Positions 63,925-64,000 of a DNA stretch of 64,000 nucleotides are shown piece after piece; position 1 is the stretch's first letter; each line of letters opens with the position of its first letter. The translations under genes and the position numbers were made by a program. The stretch spans positions 62,001-126,000 of the forward strand of contig WNNJ02000181.1 in the NCBI GenBank assembly GCA_012934845.2, in the 5' to 3' direction. The notes under the pieces are model-generated. The model worked only from the letters and a program-made list of their open reading frames with translations. It did no database searches and was not told the DNA's origin. This DNA is from Pomphorhynchus laevis. Taxonomy: Eukaryota > Acanthocephala > Palaeacanthocephala > Echinorhynchida > Pomphorhynchidae.

Positions 63925-64000
63925 CCATCCTCACTGTGCAAACCGACAAGAAACTTTATTTATACGACTTCTTTTCATTTTTATGCTAATTTTCTGAAGA
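63925..64000 (+). repeat. Terminus-like unit cut by the window end
   Basis: CACTGTGCAAACCGACAAGA...TTTTATGCTAATTTTCTGAAGA matches 55,383-55,456 with the same order of motifs, and stops at the window border. Confidence 0.75.

Overview
The window looks like AT-rich nuclear DNA of a metazoan, probably a protostome invertebrate. It holds spliced housekeeping genes with canonical GT/AG introns and an intact pre-mRNA splicing helicase. These are embedded in dense, mostly decayed retrotransposon debris: several CR1/L2-like LINE families, Penelope-like reverse transcriptase pieces, a small LTR-retrotransposon gag fossil, and pogo/Tigger-like and hAT-like DNA transposon remnants. Nothing in it fixes the phylum.

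Layout. 1-7.1 kb is LINE debris: a long family-A copy on the plus strand, a broken CR1-like copy on the minus strand, a gag fossil and two stacked family-A 3' ends. 7.7-16.5 kb is the gene for RNA polymerase I subunit RPA49 (POLR1E/PAF53). I could follow it through 11 phase-compatible exons coding for about 387 aa. Its 3.75-kb intron holds one arm of a large inverted duplication and, antisense, the tail of an arginine/serine-rich gene. 17.0-18.0 kb is ASCC1 (minus strand, tail-to-tail with POLR1E). 18.2-19.0 kb holds an exon-like block, a 21-bp minisatellite and a decayed second copy of the block. 19.99-23.71 kb is a single-exon DHX8/PRP22 helicase gene.

24.5-38 kb is a repeat-rich stretch with a Tigger-like fossil, a rearranged family-A LINE, Penelope-like RT pieces, a family of tandem and solitary repeats of about 365-390 bp (called R here) with a covarying RNA hairpin, a 13-bp minisatellite, a dispersed 390-bp repeat pair and the last exon of an ankyrin-repeat gene. 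38-47.7 kb holds two more LINE families (C and D, minus strand) and a 250-bp satellite organised in 500-bp dimers. 48.1-52.2 kb is an almost intact CR1-like LINE with two overlapping ORFs. 53.1-53.7 kb is an RS-rich gene whose 3' end and downstream flank form the second arm of the inverted duplication. 55.9-63.9 kb is LINE C and a second CR1-like copy with a family-A element nested inside it.

Three of the four recognisable host genes serve RNA metabolism: Pol I transcription, the ASC-1 complex and spliceosome release. The RS-rich gene may too. They are not co-regulated in any way visible here. The points most worth a second look are the R-repeat hairpin with compensatory changes, the 39-kb-spaced inverted duplication with a divergence gradient, head-to-head CTGAAGATG palindromes with hammerhead-like cores, a covarying hairpin at the LINE-A 3' end, and repeated signs of templated or fold-back DNA synthesis.
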